In this document: one piece after another, positions 1 through 10,110 of the stretch
Layout: each line of letters starts with the position of its first letter
Position numbering within the stretch: position 1 is the first letter of the stretch
NCBI RefSeq assembly: GCF_000143415.4
Contig: NW_003314446.1
Location: forward strand, 1-37,576
DNA from: Selaginella moellendorffii
Lineage: Eukaryota > Streptophyta > Lycopodiopsida > Selaginellales > Selaginellaceae
Direction: 5' to 3'
Length of the DNA: 37,576 nt
The notes under the pieces: model-generated
The model's input: the letters and a program-made list of their open reading frames with translations, nothing else
Told to the model about the DNA's origin: nothing
Database searches by the model: none
Made by a program: the position numbers and the translations under genes

Positions 1-187
1 GAGGCAGTTACATGCCATTGGAGTTGCTATTGTAAATGGAGTTTCTTGTAATGAGATTGCATTTTTTCAACTTTTTATTACGTCACTAGCAACAGAAAGA
101 TTTTGGGAGAGTCATTAAGATCATAAGTACTTTTCTCTCTCTCTTTTTCATTTTTATTCTATTTTGTTTTGTTTCTTTGGATTCAAG

Positions 188-480
188 GCAGAGTTGTTTC
201 AACAATATGGTGGTGTGATGCCTCTAGCAACATGTCTAAACCACAGTCAAGCAATCAACAAAGTAAGCTATTCTCCTTTTAATGGAAGTTTTGAAAGTTA
301 TTTTATGTTCTTTAGGTGGTGGCACAAGCTCTAGAGAATGCAAAAGTGAAAGAGTCAAAACTTGCAAGAGTAGCTATGACAATTGGTCCTGGCTTGAGTT
401 TATACTTGGATAGTAACATTCTTTGTGATCTTCCTAGGCTTATTGTCATGCCCAATGTTGGGAGTTTGCTTGGCATGTAG
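188..480 (+). pseudogene. Decayed fragment of an OSGEPL1/Qri7/GCP1-like (TsaD family) gene
   Basis: Two short exons read in frame across a plausible intron. Exon 1 (188-262) follows a pyrimidine-rich tract ending in AG and encodes AELFQQYGGVMPLATCLNHS followed by QAINK. The intron 263-315 starts GTAAGC and ends TTTAG. Exon 2 (316-480) contains VAMTIGPGLSLYL and then reaches a stop. The order YGGV...HSQAI..VV..AL......VA.TIGPGLSL is the pattern I know from organellar TsaD/Qri7/OSGEPL1 proteins, which make the t6A modification on mitochondrial tRNAs. The usual continuation RVGV...GVHHMEAHA is lost, and I see no further exons downstream to about 850. The bases before 188 may hold an earlier decayed exon (GVAIVNG near 25-45). 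It is probably a retained fragment or gene relic, not an active gene. The family call rests on recalled motifs only. Confidence 0.5.
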
Positions 481-1573
481 TTTCTCAGCCACTAGCACCA
501 GAGGAGGGGCATTCACAAGTCACATAATTCTTATTGTGGCAAATTTACATAGTTATTAGGATGGTAAAATTTTTACTTTCTTTACCAGGTGAATTCATAG
601 GTGTAGAGATTGGGACATTAAGTGCTAAGTGCTGGCCAGACTCTAATAATAGGTTCTATCTCTTGCTAATTGTGTTGCCATGGTGATGGAAATGCGGTAT
701 CAAAAGATTTTGGGTTATCTAGATGGCAATACATAATGCTTTTGCTAATCTAGCCAATGACAAGTTGTATTGATAGATTATATGTCTTTGGTTGCATCAC
801 TAGATCAAAATCCAAAATTGGCAGAGATTTGAATTCTGTTTAATGGGTTACCCTAAGAGAGTGAATATTTTTTATGTAAATAACTTTATTATAAATAAAA
901 TAATCAGCTTTACCTAAACTTATTAATTTTTTTAACATATTTTAGATCAAAATTAACTTTTATAATTTAATTTAACAGTATTTACAAATATAATTAAAAA
1001 ATTATATCTTGTACAAATGGCCTATCTAAAATATATAAAACCCAACACTAGGTGATGGTATATCAAATGTCGGTTGACTTAGTTTTATGAATGTGTAGGA
1101 CCATAATCAAAACTTCAAGTGTTAATACAGAAAAATTAAACAACTTTAACAATAATATTACATATTATATTTTATATGCAGCCTTAAAAAATATTACTGT
1201 TTAATTAAATACTGCATACATTATCTTAGTTTTTTTTTTATAATGAGCTAGATTGTAAATATTTTTCCTAACTGCAAATAAAGTTTACAAATAATTATTT
1301 TCTTGACTGGATCTGGGTAGAAATATATTAATGTTCCTAAATACTTATGGTTTTATATTCTAAGTAAAATGTATAATTAAGTAATATTTTGCAGTAATTA
1401 TTATCTTTTTCTTAATAAAATTTTGATATAAGTTTTTTCTAAGAAAAAATATAGTTTACATATAGCATATTGTTAATAATAAAAAAATTCATTTTTAATT
1501 TTTTTAAAAATATTTTTAAAAGAGGTTATTTTTAAAAAATTATCATATTTCCAAATAATAATTTTTATCTAAT
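481..1573. other. AT-rich spacer without recognisable gene
   Basis: There is no ORF of note on either strand. From about 850 onward the sequence becomes very AT-rich, with long A/T runs (for example 1425-1560), as in an intergenic spacer or long-decayed repeat. The first part (481-840) could contain degenerate downstream sequence of the TsaD-like relic, but I could not align any motif. Confidence 0.6.
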
Positions 1574-1735
1574 TGTGAGTGCATGGAATGTGGAAAGGGA
1601 ATACAGAAATATGCATATCAATTAACCCAAAAACCCTAGCTTATATACAGGAGCGAGTGGTCTGGATTGAAACCAATCCAACGGCTACCAAAATCCCATT
1701 ACACTAATATTAGTATACGGCATCGTAGCCGTACA
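1574..1735 (-). repeat. Putative 3' LTR of gypsy A
   Basis: On the minus strand this 162-bp stretch begins TGTACGGCTACG and ends ACTCACA, matching the TG...CA rule. It directly follows a purine-rich tract (GAGGGGATGATGTGAGGG region, plus-strand about 1736-1757) that can serve as the polypurine tract. It also contains a TATATAAG promoter-like box (minus strand, around 1640-1648). The partner LTR is absent, so the borders cannot be confirmed by pairing. Confidence 0.45.
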
Positions 1736-2279
1736 CTTGACCCTCACATCATCCCCTCCTCTCGGAATAATGGAAGGCCGTCAGGGGTCTCTTGTAGATG
1801 GGCCGGGATCTGGAGGAACGTCAGGAGGAGGCATTGGCGAATCTATAGATGGTATTAATTGCTCCTGATCCCTTTATATGAAGCGTTTCAACCGTTGCAC
1901 ATGCATAATCTCTGGAGGATCGGCCTGCTGGACGTCATGCCGAACCTCATAAACTTGCAGTCCAACTTGCCGCAACACCCGATACGGTCTTTTCCACTAC
2001 GCAAGGAGCCCCTTAGATAAACCACATACCGTAAGATGGGGAAAACAGACTAACACCAAATCATCCATTTTGTACTCTACAGGTGGACGATGATGGGAGT
2101 TGTAGCACCATTGTTGTCCCACTTGTACGCGGCCTAAGTGTTCGGCAGACTCTGGTCGGACAAGTGGAAGAATGCTCGTCAAATATTGATCCCAGGACCT
2201 AGTATCGGGAGCTTGTGGCAATCGCGAAGGTAAACCTAGCTCCATTGATAATATTGGATCATGACTATATAGAAGTTTA

Positions 2280-3034
2280 TATGGTGAAGCATTAACAGAA
2301 CTCTACACCCCTGTGACATAGGCATACCGAAGAGACGGCAAATAACCATCCCAATCCGAATGCTGAAAGTTCACATACTTCGCAATCATCCCCTTGAATG
2401 TCCGAACGAGCCATTCCACCTGACCGTCTGATTGTGGATGATAAGCACTCGTGAAAGTGTGGAGTATCCCCAACCGAGACGTCAAAACATGAAATGCCTC
2501 AGCCATAAATGCGGGACCATTATCCAAAAGAATTCGCTCTAGACAAGAATGCTGGAACACCACTTGATTGAGGAGGAAGTATCCAACAGTAGTTGCAGAG
2601 GTGCTAACAAGAGCACCAACTTCTACCCAACGAGTCAAGTAGTCAGAAGCAATAATAACATATTCATTGCCTGGAAAAGGTCCTATAAGATCAAATGCCA
2701 CCAACTCAAACGGACGGGAAACTACAATTGACTCCAACCGTCCTTCCGCAGCACAAGGGGGAGTATTATGAGCTTGGCACCAAACGCAGCTACGCACATA
2801 CCGGATAACATCACGTCCCATCTCCGGCCAATAGAAAGACCTACGCAGCTTTTAGGTCACACGACGATGTCCCATATGCCCACCTAGAATAGGAGAATCA
2901 TGGTAGGCATAGAGAAACCGCGGAATAAAGACAAAAGGCACCACCAGCCGTAAATGATCATCAGGATCCGTCCCCATAAAATAAAGAAGGCCATCTTCAA
3001 GGCGATATTGAGAATGTAAATGCTGGAAAGGCAA
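2280..3034 (-). pseudogene. Gypsy A integrase domain
   Basis: Two broken minus-strand reading frames cover it. 3034-2852 includes the N-terminal part (YHDSPILGGHMGHRR), whose H...H pair belongs to the HHCC zinc finger. 2821-2303 continues with the C..C pair (CVWCQA) and the catalytic core. The DDE triad can be placed at FDLIGPF, LDNGPAF and the E of GQVEWLVRT. Stops between the two frames and near 2300 disable it. The product would insert element cDNA into chromosomes. Confidence 0.8.
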
Positions 3035-3272
3035 GTCATCAGCAAGTGATGCAAGATTTTCAAACGCATCTCGAAGCCTTCGAATCCACGGCTCAATCTT
3101 TTGAGCCTCGCGAACCTCATCAAGAGAAGGTAGATCTTTCTCTACACCTTGTGGACACTATGTCAAGTACAGCCACTACCGACGGCACAGAATCCTCATC
3201 TAGAAAATCCACAGATGCTGGAACAACAGGCTCAAAAGAAATATGAGAAGAGAGTGGAAAAGGAAGAGGAGC

Positions 3273-3800
3273 TCAAGAAAGGGCATTAGCATCAGCCATA
3301 GAACTCCCTGGGCAATGAACAACATCAAAATCATATATCTGAAGCTTCAAAGCCCACCGCGCAGTACGACCAACCAAGTTCTTCTGCTTCAATAATGAAG
3401 TAATGGCAGCATGGTTACCTTCAAGTAATGTCCGAGAACCATGTAGATATGCATGAAGTTTCTCGAAACCCCAAATTGCCACTAAACACTCCTTCTTTGT
3501 CGTGGAGTAATTCACCTCTGCTGGTTGTAACGTATGGCTTATATATGCAATGGGATGACGTTAACCAAGCACACTTGGGCTTTCTTGCATTAATACACCT
3601 CCAAGACCAATATTAAAAGCATCTACGCACAAAATAAAAGGTTGAGTGTAGTCAGGATATGCCAAAACCGGAGGAGTCGTCAACATCTCTTTGAGATCCA
3701 CAAATGCCCGCTCACAATCAGAAGACCAGATGAAAGATGACGTTGATGACTTCAGCAACGCTCGCAACGGTGCAGTGTGATCAGAAAGATGATCCACAAA
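3273..3800 (-). pseudogene. Gypsy A RNase H domain
   Basis: Two overlapping minus-strand frames are seen. 3797-3561 begins with the RT tether/RNase H entry (FILCVDAFNIGLGGVLMQE, with the first catalytic Asp in CVDAF). 3515-3273 carries YSTTKKECLVAIWGFEKL (catalytic Glu) and ends with GSSMADANALS, where the final Asp is kept. A frameshift near 3550 separates them. The domain degrades the RNA template during reverse transcription. It is non-functional here. Confidence 0.8.
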
Positions 3801-3812
3801 ACGACCAAGATA

Positions 3813-4641
3813 CTACACTTTACCCAGGAAGCGCTGCACATCATTCACACACTTCGGAGTAGGGAACTTTAAAACGGCTACAAGTTTGTCAAGATCAACT
3901 TGCAAACCCTCACGAGAAATACAGTACCCAAGATAAATTGTGTCCTTGGACCCAAACACGCACTTCGATCGCTTCAGCTTTAAACCAACATCCCGTAGCT
4001 GATCCAACACGAATGTGCTCCTTCCACGTCCCCTCCGAGTGAATCAAGACATCATCAATGAAGTCAGTAGTGACCTCTGGCATATCACAAAGAACCTCAT
4101 CCATCATCTGCTGGAAAGTTGCTGGAGCATTGTTTAAACCAAACCGCATCACCAAGAACTCGTACAAACCAAACAGTGTACGAAAAGCAGTCTTAGGAAT
4201 ATCTTCTTTGGCCATCGGTACTTGCCAGTACCGAGAAGCAAGATTTAGCTTGGTGAACTAACGACTTTGCCCCAGACGATCCAAGAGATCAGCAGTGTGA
4301 GGAAGAAGGTACACATCCGGGATCGTCACGTCATTTAAGGGACGATAGTCAATGCAGAAATGAATACTCCCATCAGACTTTGTCACAAAATGAGGTTCGC
4401 ATGCCCAAGGACTCCATGACTTCCAAATAACACCCTTCTCCAACATCTCTTTGACGTTTGCACGTAAAATCTTGATCTCCTTGGGTGACCGACGACGAAC
4501 AAGTACCTTGATTGGACGAGTATTCCCGGTTGGAATCGGATAACGTGTGGCAATCTTGGCCCCAAATGATAGGTCAAATTCAAAGAGATCAGAATACTCT
4601 TTCATTAGTTTATTGAATAAGATAACACCCCCAACAAACAT
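3813..4641 (-). pseudogene. Gypsy A reverse transcriptase domain, broken
   Basis: The first frame (4641-4258) holds the N-terminal RT motifs, including DGSIHFCIDYRPLND, and ends in a stop. The second (4215-3910) holds FGLNNAPATFQQMMDEVL and the active-site box FIDD. The third (4010-3813) holds the thumb side (YLGYCISREGLQVD). The first catalytic position reads KLNLAS where the family has an Asp (KLDL), so even without the stops the polymerase site would be damaged. The FIDD box keeps both Asp residues. Confidence 0.85.
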
Positions 4642-4742
4642 ATTCGGTTACGATATTTATTCAAAGATTTAGTAGGACAAAAATAATGATTTTAGAATAT
4701 GAGATAAATAGGGTTTGATGTAGCACAAACAATAGAGAGGCA

Positions 4743-5795
4743 ATGTTTCCAGTGGATCTCGAGGATAGGATTCCAGCGTTATTGCATGTGAAGGCTTTGC
4801 TGCGTGCAAGATCTGTGTGCCACAGGTGGAGAGCAGTGATTGACAGTAAGGAACTTGCCAAAGCCAGTCTAGAGATTTCCAAGCAGCATCCTCTAGTCCT
4901 TGAATACACAAAAGATCGGCTACGGCACCACTGCTTGTCCTTAAGGATCTACAATCCTTTCAGTAACGACGATGCAACTGTTTTGCCACTGCCAGATCCG
5001 GATTTGCTCCTCTACTGGCAGCCCGTTGCCTCTGCCGGTGGCCTGCTTTGTTTCTCCCACCGCTTTCTTGCTGGTGCAAACAGAGGGAAGTTTGCGGTGT
5101 GGAATCCCCTCAAGCGGAGCTCATTTGTGGTGCTGCCAGGTAAATCACTCATTCAGAGATTCAAAGCAAAGATGGAAGTCTCAGCTGACGACCTCTCCTA
5201 CACGATCTACTCGCCAACAGAAAAGGGCATTGACGTGTTTAACTCGTTGTTCTGGTCGTGGCGGCGTCGTCGGGAGTATGTGCCGCCACGCGGGTGGGCC
5301 TTGTGGACAAGGTCATACCCATACACGTGGCTACTGGAGGGCAACACTGCCTACCTGGTCGGTGTGAAGAATGGCGGTCAACAGTTTGGTGTGATAGGCT
5401 ATGACTTGGGATCAAACCGGTGTTGGATCGAGCATGAGTGGAGTGCTGCTCCTGAGGCTGATAGAATGGAGTCACTCCAGGCCATTGTACGGCGTGACAA
5501 TGGTGATATGATTGTCTTTCTTTGGGATACAGGGTTTGTTTCAAGGCCTGGTAGTTTGGAGAGGGTGCACAATTTCAATTATCCTAGAGAATTCTTGTGT
5601 CCAAGGGAACAGATAACAGTTTTTACTGGGATACAACACAAGTCCCTCTACTTGTGTACAGCTTATTACAGCTTTAGGAACGTAATATTTGATTATAGGA
5701 ACAAAGAGTGGATAGAATCGGTCAGGCAAGTCAGAGAATTAGAGTCACGTCCCAAGGAGCGTTTTGTTTTACCTTTTGCTGCCACTTTGCTTTGA
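4743..5795 (+). CDS. F-box protein (F-box plus F-box-associated/kelch-like region)
   Basis: This is a 350-residue intronless ORF, intact from Met to stop. Residues about 3-40 form an F-box (VDLEDRIPALLHVKALLRAR, then SVCHRWRAVI), the motif that binds SKP1 in SCF ubiquitin ligases. The rest, from about residue 90, looks like an F-box-associated or kelch-type substrate-binding region (GLLCFSHRF, KFAVWNPLKRSSFVVLPGKS, YLVGVKNGGQQFGVIGYDLG). The protein probably recruits a substrate for ubiquitination; the substrate cannot be told from sequence. The start is chosen because the F-box begins right after Met1, and F-boxes are usually near the N-terminus. The ORF is flanked by dead gypsy A upstream (minus strand) and unknown ORFs downstream. 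Its promoter must lie within about 100 bp or inside retrotransposon DNA. Single-exon F-box genes are common in plants. Confidence 0.85.
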   Translation: MFPVDLEDRIPALLHVKALLRARSVCHRWRAVIDSKELAKASLEISKQHPLVLEYTKDRLRHHCLSLRIYNPFSNDDATVLPLPDPDLLLYWQPVASAGGLLCFSHRFLAGANRGKFAVWNPLKRSSFVVLPGKSLIQRFKAKMEVSADDLSYTIYSPTEKGIDVFNSLFWSWRRRREYVPPRGWALWTRSYPYTWLLEGNTAYLVGVKNGGQQFGVIGYDLGSNRCWIEHEWSAAPEADRMESLQAIVRRDNGDMIVFLWDTGFVSRPGSLERVHNFNYPREFLCPREQITVFTGIQHKSLYLCTAYYSFRNVIFDYRNKEWIESVRQVRELESRPKERFVLPFAATLL

Positions 5796-6180
5796 TGTTC
5801 TTTTTTATTTTTAAGAAAGTTTGTAGAGACTGCGAGAATTTAATAGCTTTTCAAGTGGTGTTCGTTCGAAAACCTGACGCAAAACTTATTTTTGAGAAAG
5901 CTCTACCTGCTGGGAACTGCAAATTTAGAGTTCTTGGAATATGCTGAGAGCATTGTAGAAAAATCAAACAAACGTTTTTGCCTCCTCAAGATGCCCGCAT
6001 TGGGCATGTGCCAAAAGCATCACGCTCCAGGATATCTGGGGCAGCTCTCTTCACAATCACCATCACCACTAGAATGGCTGCTTCCACTCAGAATCGATCT
6101 CTCTCCGCATCGAGCCCTAAGGGGAAAGGGGAGAAAGCGGGAAAGCATGGTTTAAAAAACCGTCCAATGGTACTGCTTCA
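5796..6180. other. Gap between F-box gene and minus-strand ORF
   Basis: It probably includes the F-box 3' UTR; no canonical AATAAA was noticed. Short overlapping ORFs here (for example 5892-6155 plus) show no motif and look like chance. Confidence 0.5.
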
Positions 6181-6711
6181 TCACACAAGGATCTCGTCTC
6201 CAGGTGCCGCCAAAGTTCTTAAGAAATGAATCGACTCTTTGGAATTCCAGGACAACTTCCAGGCTTGTGCCCAACGCGCTGGAGCTGGGAGAAGAGGCTG
6301 GGAAGGTGCAGTGAGCTCACTGCGAATCTCCTCGATCCTGGGATGCTCGTTATCGCCCGCTATAAACCTGTGCACCCGGTTGTCCACCTCGATCAAACTC
6401 TGCCAACCGGGATTTCTATCTTGAACTTGTCCCTCATCCGCTTCCTCGGCCTCCATGCCCGCAGCAGCATAGGAGCACGAAGAAGTGATGCTATCTGGAT
6501 CGAGCTCCGAGTATCTATCTATCCACAGCTCCCTCGGCTCGAGAGCACAATCCGACCGCTGAGAGTCGACAGCTCCCTCAAGCCCGTCATGTTCGTGAGC
6601 ACGAGAGCGCCTGCCTATGAAAATACCGAAGTTAGCCACCATGTGCGTCAAGGTGTCATAGATGAAGTAGGTTGGCAGCTTGCGGGGAGTTTCTTGGTCG
6701 CTATCACACAC
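6181..6711 (-). CDS. Hypothetical ORF, acidic, unknown function
   Basis: This 176-residue minus-strand ORF starts MCDSDQETPRKLPTYFIYDT and is rich in Glu/Asp in its middle (MEAEEADEGQVQDRNPGWQS). I recognise no domain, signal peptide or membrane segment. An overlapping plus-strand ORF of similar length (6226-6717) is possible, but its composition looks less protein-like. The minus ORF lies downstream of, and on the same strand as, the cystatin-like ORF, so it could be a further exon of the same unit or a chance frame. Without transcript data I cannot decide whether it is coding. Confidence 0.25.
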   Translation of the reverse strand: MCDSDQETPRKLPTYFIYDTLTHMVANFGIFIGRRSRAHEHDGLEGAVDSQRSDCALEPRELWIDRYSELDPDSITSSCSYAAAGMEAEEADEGQVQDRNPGWQSLIEVDNRVHRFIAGDNEHPRIEEIRSELTAPSQPLLPAPARWAQAWKLSWNSKESIHFLRTLAAPGDEILV

Positions 6712-6826
6712 AGGTAGAATTGTGCTTTGTTGATAATGGCCATAGTCATCACAGCCGACTTATAAAGAAAGAACAGCTTGATTCTCAAAACGAAAAGCTT
6801 GCCAGCTGTAGCACTAAACTAAACAT

Positions 6827-7469
6827 TCAACCTCGGATGACTGCCTGTGGGAAGTAGCGTCCAAAGCGTTTTATCTTGCGCAGCCTGGACAGGCACAGGG
6901 AGATGACGCCCCGGTTGAGGGTCCTGTACTTGTGGCAATGTCCCAGCACTGTCTGGTACTGCAAGAGGTCCACCAGTGCTACAACGAGCTGGTGCTACTC
7001 CAGCTCCACCACCACGAGAGAGTAATCTGTCACCATGCATTTCTGCAAAACCAACGAGGAGCATAACTATAGATGCATAGAACAAGCCTGTAACATCGAT
7101 CACTGACCTTGAGGAACCGGACCTCAGCGCCGAAAAGAACCTCTCGTGGCTGCATGCCAACAGCAGGAAGTTCTTATGCACCTCAGCATCACCATACCCC
7201 TTGATATCATAGCGTGCAAGCTCGTGCAGCCCAGGCATGGCGTTTGCCAACTCCATGGCAATGACGTAGTACATGCCACCTCGAGTCTGATGGATGACAA
7301 AGCCCGCAAGCATCTTCGAGAGCAGTGGCACCTTGGCCTGAGACACGTACTCGAGATACGCTGCTCCCATCTGGCCCAGGCTGCAGATATCGTAGTTGGC
7401 CACCGTCTTGAGAATGATTTTACCATTCGAGCTTTGGCTCCACTCTGCACCGATTTTTCCTGCCAGCAT
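6827..7469 (-). CDS. Cystatin-like ORF with uncertain 3' exon structure
   Basis: From Met at 7469 the minus strand encodes MLAGKIGAEWSQSSNGKII and a stretch reminiscent of plant cystatins. NYDICSLGQMGAAYL could match the LARFAV-type helix. HQTRGGMYY fits the spacing QxxxGxxYY of the inhibitory loop (canonical QVVAG then YY), though the loop residues differ, so inhibition of papain-like proteases is doubtful. The open frame runs on to 6819, but a GT donor-like site (AAGGTCAGT, minus strand near 7107-7115) suggests the exon may end there. In 6988-6827 another frame reads more protein-like (TLNRGVISLCLSRLRKIKRF) and ends at a stop at 6827-6829, so an intron or a frameshift lies between. The start codon sits 7 bp from a copia LTR. 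Coding status and family are both tentative. Confidence 0.35.
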
Positions 7470-7475
7470 TTTGCA

Positions 7476-7614
7476 TGTGGTAGATGATAGAGAAACCAAG
7501 ACAGAAAATAATGCTTGAGTATTGATGGTGAACTCCCTCTTGGGATATATACATAAAATTTTCTTTGGTTGCACCTCAATCACATACTATGATCTTTTGT
7601 TATTTGATCCAACA
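7476..7614 (-). repeat. Probable copia 3' LTR
   Basis: On the minus strand a purine tract ending GAGGGGGAG (plus-strand 7615-7623) is followed by TGTTGGATC, a typical copia LTR start. The sequence ends ...CTACCACA at 7476. A TATA-like TATGTATATATCC lies within. Length about 139 bp. The 5' partner is absent, so the inner end is inferred from the TG/CA rule. Confidence 0.6.
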
Positions 7615-7619
7615 CTCCC

Positions 7620-8415
7620 CCTCAGTCTGACCTTTATTACCAAATTGTTATTCCCCTTGTGAAACCAGTTCAAGTGCTGTCTTAAGTGCTCAAACTGGCG
7701 GACTTCAAAAGTTGTCTTTGTAAGCAGATCTGTGGTCATGGTTGCTGTGGAAATGTACTTCAGCTTCACTTCCTCTCTTTCAAAATAGTGGAACATTTTG
7801 AAGTGTTTGTTCCTCTCATGGCATTGTAGGTGTGCTGTGTTGACGTTATAAACGTTCAACAATGCTTATATTTCGAAGCTAATATCCCGAAACAAATGTT
7901 TGATCCATAAAGTCTCTTTGAATGCTTCTATAACTGTGTTGTACTTGGCTTCATAGGTTGATAATGCAACCATTCTCTTTTTTTTGTCTATGCTAACAAA
8001 AAATTGCGTTAAATTTTTTGAAAACATACCCAAATGTTAATCACCGATCATCAAGATCTCCAGCAAGATTAGCATCCACCATCCCATATGATACTAGTGC
8101 TCTTGAACCAATATCTCCTTTGATCATCCCTTTGAATTTGAGATGTAGGGATGAAGTTTGGCATATGTAGTTGATGATTTGCTCCACTACATACCAATGC
8201 TTTTTGCCAGGATTCTGCATAAACTGACACACTCTAGAAACTACTGCAATGATATTTGGTCTACTCGCCATGGCCAAATACATCAATGCTCTAACCACAT
8301 TTTGATAAGGAACCTTGGCCATTTCCTTGTTCTCCCCCTTGGAAAGTGGTTGATTTGGCTTGGAAATCTTGTGATATTGTAGTGCTGGAGTTGGAACTGA
8401 AATAATGGTTTTAAG
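7620..8415 (-). pseudogene. Copia RT C-terminus and RNase H
   Basis: On the minus strand, 8415-8041 encodes the RT/RNase H junction (VPYQNVVRALMYLAMASRPN, ending NLAGDLDDR). A stop interrupts at 8041. It continues as EAFKETLWIKHLF and then CHERNKHFKMFHYFERE and TDLLTKTTFE (7862-7620), the conserved RNase H tail just before the polypurine tract. Frames are broken by several stops. Confidence 0.8.
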
Positions 8416-8419
8416 TTGG

Positions 8420-8740
8420 CTGGATAGGTGTTCTTAAGCTGTGGTCAAAATGGTTTCCATTAGATTTGTTCTTGCCATAGCTAATCACTTGGATATTGAG
8501 ATTGAGGAGATGGATGTTGAGAACACATTCCTCAGCCACGAATTGGAGCAGCCAGTGTATATGCAACAGCCTCTTGGTTTAAGGTTCAAGGAAAAGAACA
8601 CTTCTCAAACTTCATCGCCCTATGTATCTTAAACAGTCATGGTACAGTAAATAATTTTTTTCTGATGCTTGGCTTTTTGTGTGCAGAAGCAAATTGGAAC
8701 TTATACTGTTGTGTTAGAGAAGGCATAATCTCATCATGGC
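8420..8740 (+). pseudogene. Inverted copia RT segment
   Basis: This piece encodes copia RT on the plus strand, opposite to the rest of the element. The motif IRFVLAIANHLDIEIEEMDV, then ENTFLSHELEQPVYMQQPLG, is a clear match to the copia RT core. After a frameshift, GKEHFSNFIALCIL and NNFFLMLGFLCAEANWNLY correspond to the next conserved stretches. On both sides the RT and RNase H parts lie on the minus strand, so the fragment was flipped inside the element. Borders are approximate. Confidence 0.75.
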
Positions 8741-8749
8741 TGGAAAGAC

Positions 8750-9528
8750 ACTAAATCTTTAAAGGGTGAGAAGATCTCACTATAATTAATCCCGTCCTAT
8801 TGCATGTGTCCTTTCGCTATTAACCTTACCTTGTATCAATTAATCTCACCTGTCTACTTGTACTTCAGTTTATGTACCCACTTATAGTTTATGATGGATG
8901 CCTCATTCAATACCTCCTACAGTGAAAGGAGAGTCTATGAGTTGTTTTCCAGCTGAGCATGATATTCATTTTGCATCTCTGCCTGCCACTGAGAACATTG
9001 TCTCATCTAAGGTTGTTGGTTCATGAATTACTTATGCAATTTGAGCATGGTATCATAGGATGTCCTTGGTTTCCAAGATCTGAGATATCATCTTGGAGCC
9101 GGATTATCAGTTGGATCATCTGCAGGTTCATCATGATGTGGTGATTCAATATCACCCTCTGGATCTATATTCCCAACATCTGATTCATTACAACCTTGAA
9201 TAAAAGTACCATGTTCACCATCGGAGACAGAACAGTCTCCTTGTGATGATGGTAGTGTCCTTTCCTTGGATGGCGAAGGTAATTCCAATGGTAGCAGAGG
9301 AGGTAGATCCAAAGGTAATGATGGTGGCGTCTCTACTGGAAGCAGTGGAAAAGTTTCAGATGATGATTCATGTTCATTGAAAGTTTCATTTCCAAAGGTT
9401 AGATCCAGATGAAGAAAGTACTTGGGATCCTGTTTGTGGCTGATTGAAGAGGTAGAATATCTAGGAATGCTTTCATGAAAGAATAGTTCAAAAAATCCAA
9501 ACACAATAGCCATCTTTCGTGTTTTCAC
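8750..9528 (-). pseudogene. Copia linker and RT N-terminus
   Basis: On the minus strand, 9528-9088 is a 146-residue Pro/Ser/Glu-rich linker frame. After a stop it leads to INYKWVHKLKYK and NRYKVRLIAKGHMQ...SEIFSPF (about 8900-8755), the KWV.K.K...RYKARLVAKG...FSPV start of copia RT. The RT then breaks off at the inverted segment. Confidence 0.75.
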
Positions 9529-9604
9529 TGTAGCCTAGCATCATACACCTTGTTGAGCAATCCTCCCATTTGCTCCACTGTTCCTTCTGAGACATATGAA
9601 AAAC

Positions 9605-10110
9605 CTACACATCCAAAAACATGTAAATATGAAAGAGAAGTATCCACATCTCATATGGTGTCTTGTTTGTTACTGTCTTTGTAGGAAGAATGTGAACTGC
9701 AATGTTTATGGCTTCAGCCCAAAAGAATGTAAGAACATTTGAGGCTTTTAGCATCGCTCTAGCTGCATTGAGGATTGTCAGCATTCTCTGCTCCACAACC
9801 CCGTTTTGGATGGCATAGAGATTTGAAGGGAAATGCCGCGTGATGAAAGGATCATCTATAATTCTTTAGAAAGATGTTCCCATCCCCCATTAACTCATAA
9901 CATGTGTAACAACACCCCGAGCTTAGTTTCAGATTGACAAATCCACTCAGTTTTAGAAATTAAACATGAGGCTTCTTTTTGATTTTGGCTTGAAGGCACA
10001 CTTTGCATGTGTCAGGGCTTGCCTCCTTCAGATCCAATATTCCAGAAGTCAATGTTAGAGTCTCTTTGATATGTTGAAAACTTGTATGTCCCAGTTGGCT
10101 ATGCCATAGC
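9605..10110 (-). pseudogene. Copia GAG-pre-integrase and integrase fragments
   Basis: Minus-strand traces read HSQLGHTSFQHIKE and CKVCLQAK (zinc-binding part). Degraded core pieces (VNGGWEHL, for DNGGEY) follow. 9796-9605 encodes LNAARAMLKASNVLTFFWAE and NKTPYEMW, the usual end of the copia integrase core. The first and second catalytic Asp regions are damaged. Confidence 0.75.

Larger units (their letters stand above)
1574..4660 (-). mobile_element. Ty3/gypsy retrotransposon A, 5'-truncated and decayed
   Basis: Reading the minus strand, pol domains follow in the order reverse transcriptase (about 4641-3820), RNase H (about 3800-3273), integrase (about 3034-2280) and a C-terminal tail (2245-1750). 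They end in a putative 3' LTR (1735-1574). The order RT-RH-IN defines Ty3/gypsy. The frame is broken by several stops and frameshifts, and gag, protease and the 5' LTR are missing, so the copy is dead. I see no chromodomain after the integrase. The integrase style (HPQSDGQVEWLVRT) differs from that of gypsy B, so the two belong to different lineages. The truncated end lies under 100 bp from the F-box start codon. Confidence 0.85.

Noticed and set aside
4972-5544. Overlapping ORFs on both strands within the F-box gene
   Set aside because: They lie inside the intact F-box frame and have no motif support.
6226-6717. 163-residue plus-strand ORF
   Set aside because: It overlaps the acidic minus-strand ORF almost completely and shows no domain; it is the weaker of two uncertain candidates.
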